A stretch of 64,000 nucleotides of DNA from the NCBI RefSeq assembly GCF_024259515.1, contig NZ_JANBWE010000001.1:806001-870000 (forward strand), in the 5' to 3' direction. A program made the position numbers and the translations under genes. A model generated the notes under the pieces. It did no database searches. It was not told the origin of the DNA and worked only from the letters and a program-made list of their open reading frames with translations. Of the stretch, positions 62,306 to 64,000 are shown piece by piece (position 1 is the stretch's first letter; every line of letters starts with the position of its first letter). The DNA is from Salirhabdus salicampi (GTDB lineage: Bacteria; Bacillota; Bacilli; Bacillales; Alkalibacillaceae).

Positions 62306-62542
62306 ATGGCATTTATTATTACATCACCTTGTAAAGATGAAAAAGCAGCCGAGTGTGTAGACGTATGTCCGGTTGAATGTATTGAAGAAGGAGAGGACAT
62401 GTTTTATATTGATCCGGAAATTTGTATTGACTGCGGGGCATGTGAAGCCGTTTGCCCGGTAGAAGCTATCTACCACGAGGACGATGTTCCTGATGGGGAA
62501 AAAGATTATATCCAATTAAACAGAGATTTTTTCAAATCATAA
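62306..62542 (+). CDS. fer: Bacillus-type ferredoxin
   Basis: 78-residue ferredoxin: cysteines in CKDEKAAECVDVCPVECI and the canonical CIDCGACEAVCPVEAI 4Fe-4S motif. The first cluster motif has the longer spacing typical of Bacillus/7Fe-type ferredoxins. AAGGAGGGG precedes the ATG. Electron carrier; partners unknown. Confidence 0.93.
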   Translation: MAFIITSPCKDEKAAECVDVCPVECIEEGEDMFYIDPEICIDCGACEAVCPVEAIYHEDDVPDGEKDYIQLNRDFFKS

Positions 62543-62545
62543 GAA

Positions 62546-62572
62546 AAGGGGCTGAGTACAGCCCCTTCTTTA
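62546..62572 (+). terminator. Terminator of fer
   Basis: AAGGGGCTG / CAGCCCCTT with AGTA loop, then CTTTAATTT. Confidence 0.8.
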
Positions 62573-62604
62573 ATTTATATAAACTTTCTTTTTCTTTCAT
62601 GTAA

Positions 62605-63396
62605 TTACGTAATTTTATGAAATGAAGGCTTCTGGTCTTGAAACGTTGTTACATATTTGAAACCTAAATCTTGTAAGAGAGCGACAGACTCATCATAACG
62701 GTCGTTTAGTGTATTTGGTTTGTGGGAGTCAGAACCAATGGTGATAATTTCCCCGTTCATCTCCTTATACAATTGAAGAATATCCTTGCTGGGCATAAAT
62801 TGATCTAAACCATAACGGAAGCTCGACGTGTTAATTTCGATTCCTTTCCCCTCCGGAATTATAACACGGAAAATTTCTTCCATAATATCGAGAAAGTGAT
62901 GAACATTATATTCATACTTATATCGTTTTACTAAATCAATGTGCCCGACAATGTTAAATTCTTTATATGTTTTTACACAGTGAAGAAGTTCACTATAATA
63001 TTTTTCATAAGCTTCATGCAATGAACAATCGGTAAACAAGTTACCAGAGTGTAAATCTTTTCGGTCGGTTGTGTGCATAGAGCAAATAATAAAGTCAAAG
63101 AAATTGTTAGCAACAATTTCTTCATACTGTGGTAAAACGTGAGGCTGTACGCCTAGTTCTACGCCTTTGTAGATGTCTATATCATTTCCGTATTGTTTTT
63201 GCATGTCTTTTACTTTTTGGGCATAGCCGGTCAAGTTTAAATCGAAGTCAATCGTCGGATCCGGATAATCAATATCGATGTGTTCTGTAAAACAGATTTT
63301 TTGAATTCCCTTCTGTATAGCAGCTTCCACCATTTTCTCCATGGGGATGTTACAGTCGGCAGAGAATTCGCTGTGTACGTGATAATCAAATTTCAT
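62605..63396 (-). CDS. hisJ: Histidinol-phosphatase HisJ (PHP family)
   Basis: 263-residue PHP-superfamily phosphatase: DYHVHSEFSADC (HxHSxxSxD), CFTEHIDIDYPD, IICSMHTTD, VGHIDLVKRY and GSDSHKPN metal motifs. It removes phosphate from L-histidinol phosphate; B. subtilis HisJ (YtvP) is about 268 aa. Divergent from hisZ, which supports the histidine role. GAGAGGA precedes the ATG. Confidence 0.88.
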   Translation of the reverse strand: MKFDYHVHSEFSADCNIPMEKMVEAAIQKGIQKICFTEHIDIDYPDPTIDFDLNLTGYAQKVKDMQKQYGNDIDIYKGVELGVQPHVLPQYEEIVANNFFDFIICSMHTTDRKDLHSGNLFTDCSLHEAYEKYYSELLHCVKTYKEFNIVGHIDLVKRYKYEYNVHHFLDIMEEIFRVIIPEGKGIEINTSSFRYGLDQFMPSKDILQLYKEMNGEIITIGSDSHKPNTLNDRYDESVALLQDLGFKYVTTFQDQKPSFHKIT

Positions 63397-63562
63397 GGAA
63401 TATTCCTCTCTTTCACTATACTATAGGTGCATTTTATTATGAATATAGTCAAAGGTAAACATGTTGACAATTCATAGTTACCATTTTACAATAAATCTAA
63501 CTTTAATCAAATGAAGAGATAAAGTGTTAAATCGATAAACTAATAAAGGTTGGTGAATGGGC

Positions 63563-64000
63563 ATGAACCATCACATTCCAGAAGGGGTATGGGACTTATA
63601 CTCCTCTGATTTTGAAACGAAAGAAAATACGATTTCTCAAATTAAAACATTATTTAATCGGTTCGGATATAAACAAGTCCAAACACCGATATTTGAATAT
63701 TATGAGTTATTTACAGAAACGAAGGCGACGATAGAAAAAGATCGAATGATTAAGTTAATTGATCGGGATGGCCGCATTTTAGTGTTACGACCTGATGTAA
63801 CAATTCCGATTGCGAGAATGGTTGCAAATGACTATCAAGATGGAAAAGAACAATCATCCTTTAAGCTTTCATACATTACAAATGTGTTCCGAGTTAGAAC
63901 CGATAAGAAAGTTCAACAAAATCGAGAATTTACTCAAGCTGGTGTTGAATTTTTCGGGCAAGAAAGCATTGACGCAGATGTAGAAGTCATTACGATGGCG
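63563..64000 (+). CDS. hisZ: ATP phosphoribosyltransferase regulatory subunit HisZ, 3'-truncated by window edge
   Basis: First 146 codons of a HisS-like (class II aaRS fold) protein: MNHHIPEGVWDLYSSDF, FNRFGYKQVQTPIFEYYELF, LRPDVTIPIARMVAN (motif 2-type arginine) and TQAGVEFFGQE. HisZ activates the short HisG in the first step of histidine synthesis. The IPEGVWDLY start, lack of a HisS-type spacing and the divergent hisJ favour HisZ over HisS. The gene continues beyond the window. Confidence 0.88.
   Translation, partial: MNHHIPEGVWDLYSSDFETKENTISQIKTLFNRFGYKQVQTPIFEYYELFTETKATIEKDRMIKLIDRDGRILVLRPDVTIPIARMVANDYQDGKEQSSFKLSYITNVFRVRTDKKVQQNREFTQAGVEFFGQESIDADVEVITMA

Overview
The window is a stretch of low-GC Bacillaceae chromosome from an endospore former. 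Evidence for sporulation is splA-splB (spore photoproduct lyase), a SleL/YaaH-type LysM-GH18 cortex enzyme, a 28-residue YjcZ-type peptide, a YqfQ/VrrA-type protein and a LysM-M14 peptidoglycan peptidase. Much of the gene order matches Bacillus subtilis as I remember it: ykuR-S-T-U-V; ktrC / rnjA-rpoY / ykrA / def / ykyA / pdhABCD / slp / SR1 / speA / yktA-yktB-suhB; and ylaF-ylaH-ylaI. A BCCT carrier suggests osmotic adaptation. Oceanobacillus/Virgibacillus-like relatives are plausible, but I cannot name the species. No rRNA, tRNA, CRISPR array, phage or integrase gene was seen.

Layout. 1-12.8 kb: end of the lysine/DAP deacetylase, a CNNM-type membrane protein, MscS channel, peroxiredoxin and thiol-disulfide protein, spl operon, a heterodimeric ABC exporter, a spore cortex glycosidase and a DNase-I-fold hydrolase. 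12.9-14.4 kb: alkaline-phosphatase-superfamily enzyme. 14.4-18.1 kb: accessory island 1. 18.1-30.3 kb: YuiD, KtrC, RNase J1/RpoY, deformylase and the pyruvate dehydrogenase operon. 30.3-40.3 kb: Slp, a solitary degenerate repeat locus, BCCT transporter, polysaccharide deacetylase, the SR1/SR1P dual-function RNA, SpeA, ykt and yla genes. 40.3-58.8 kb: an unidentified structured RNA, M32 carboxypeptidase, type III PKS plus methyltransferase (bpsAB), a cold-shock gene with a terminator in its leader, thyA-folA, tatA-tatA-tatC, a divergent pair with two LexA-like boxes, ung, msrAB, sfsA. 58.8-60.9 kb: accessory island 2. 60.9-64 kb: M14 peptidase, ferredoxin, hisJ and the start of hisZ.

The main discovery candidate is the pair of islands (about 14430-18060 and 58783-60923). 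They carry different cargo but share the same left end (R1, about 240 bp) and right end (R2, about 180 bp). The outermost bases of R1 and R2 are inverted repeats of each other (TAGTTC, then GTGGAGAAA). Each island lies between convergent genes, and just outside the shared ends the flanks form a locus-specific inverted repeat, as if each element had entered the stem-loop of a bidirectional terminator. Inside, cargo units are separated by a recurring directly repeated site (core CTAACGGGGGC, then TTAGTTGAACAAG), usually followed by a hairpin whose stem differs from copy to copy. Sites sit at or just after cargo stop codons, and in one case the stop codon is inside the site. Ten sites were found, all on the + strand; nine are in the islands and one is in a cargo-less, degenerate third locus (about 30942-31152). 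This looks like a cassette-type mobile system with its recombinase elsewhere. That reading is inference from sequence layout; the repeats themselves are directly visible.

Other items worth checking: a promoter-plus-terminator RNA gene at 40366-40605, an intrinsic terminator overlapped by a short ORF in the csp leader, a diverged SR1P C-terminus, two LexA-like boxes in a divergent promoter region, and two cargo genes whose best ribosome-binding sites point to ATT start codons.
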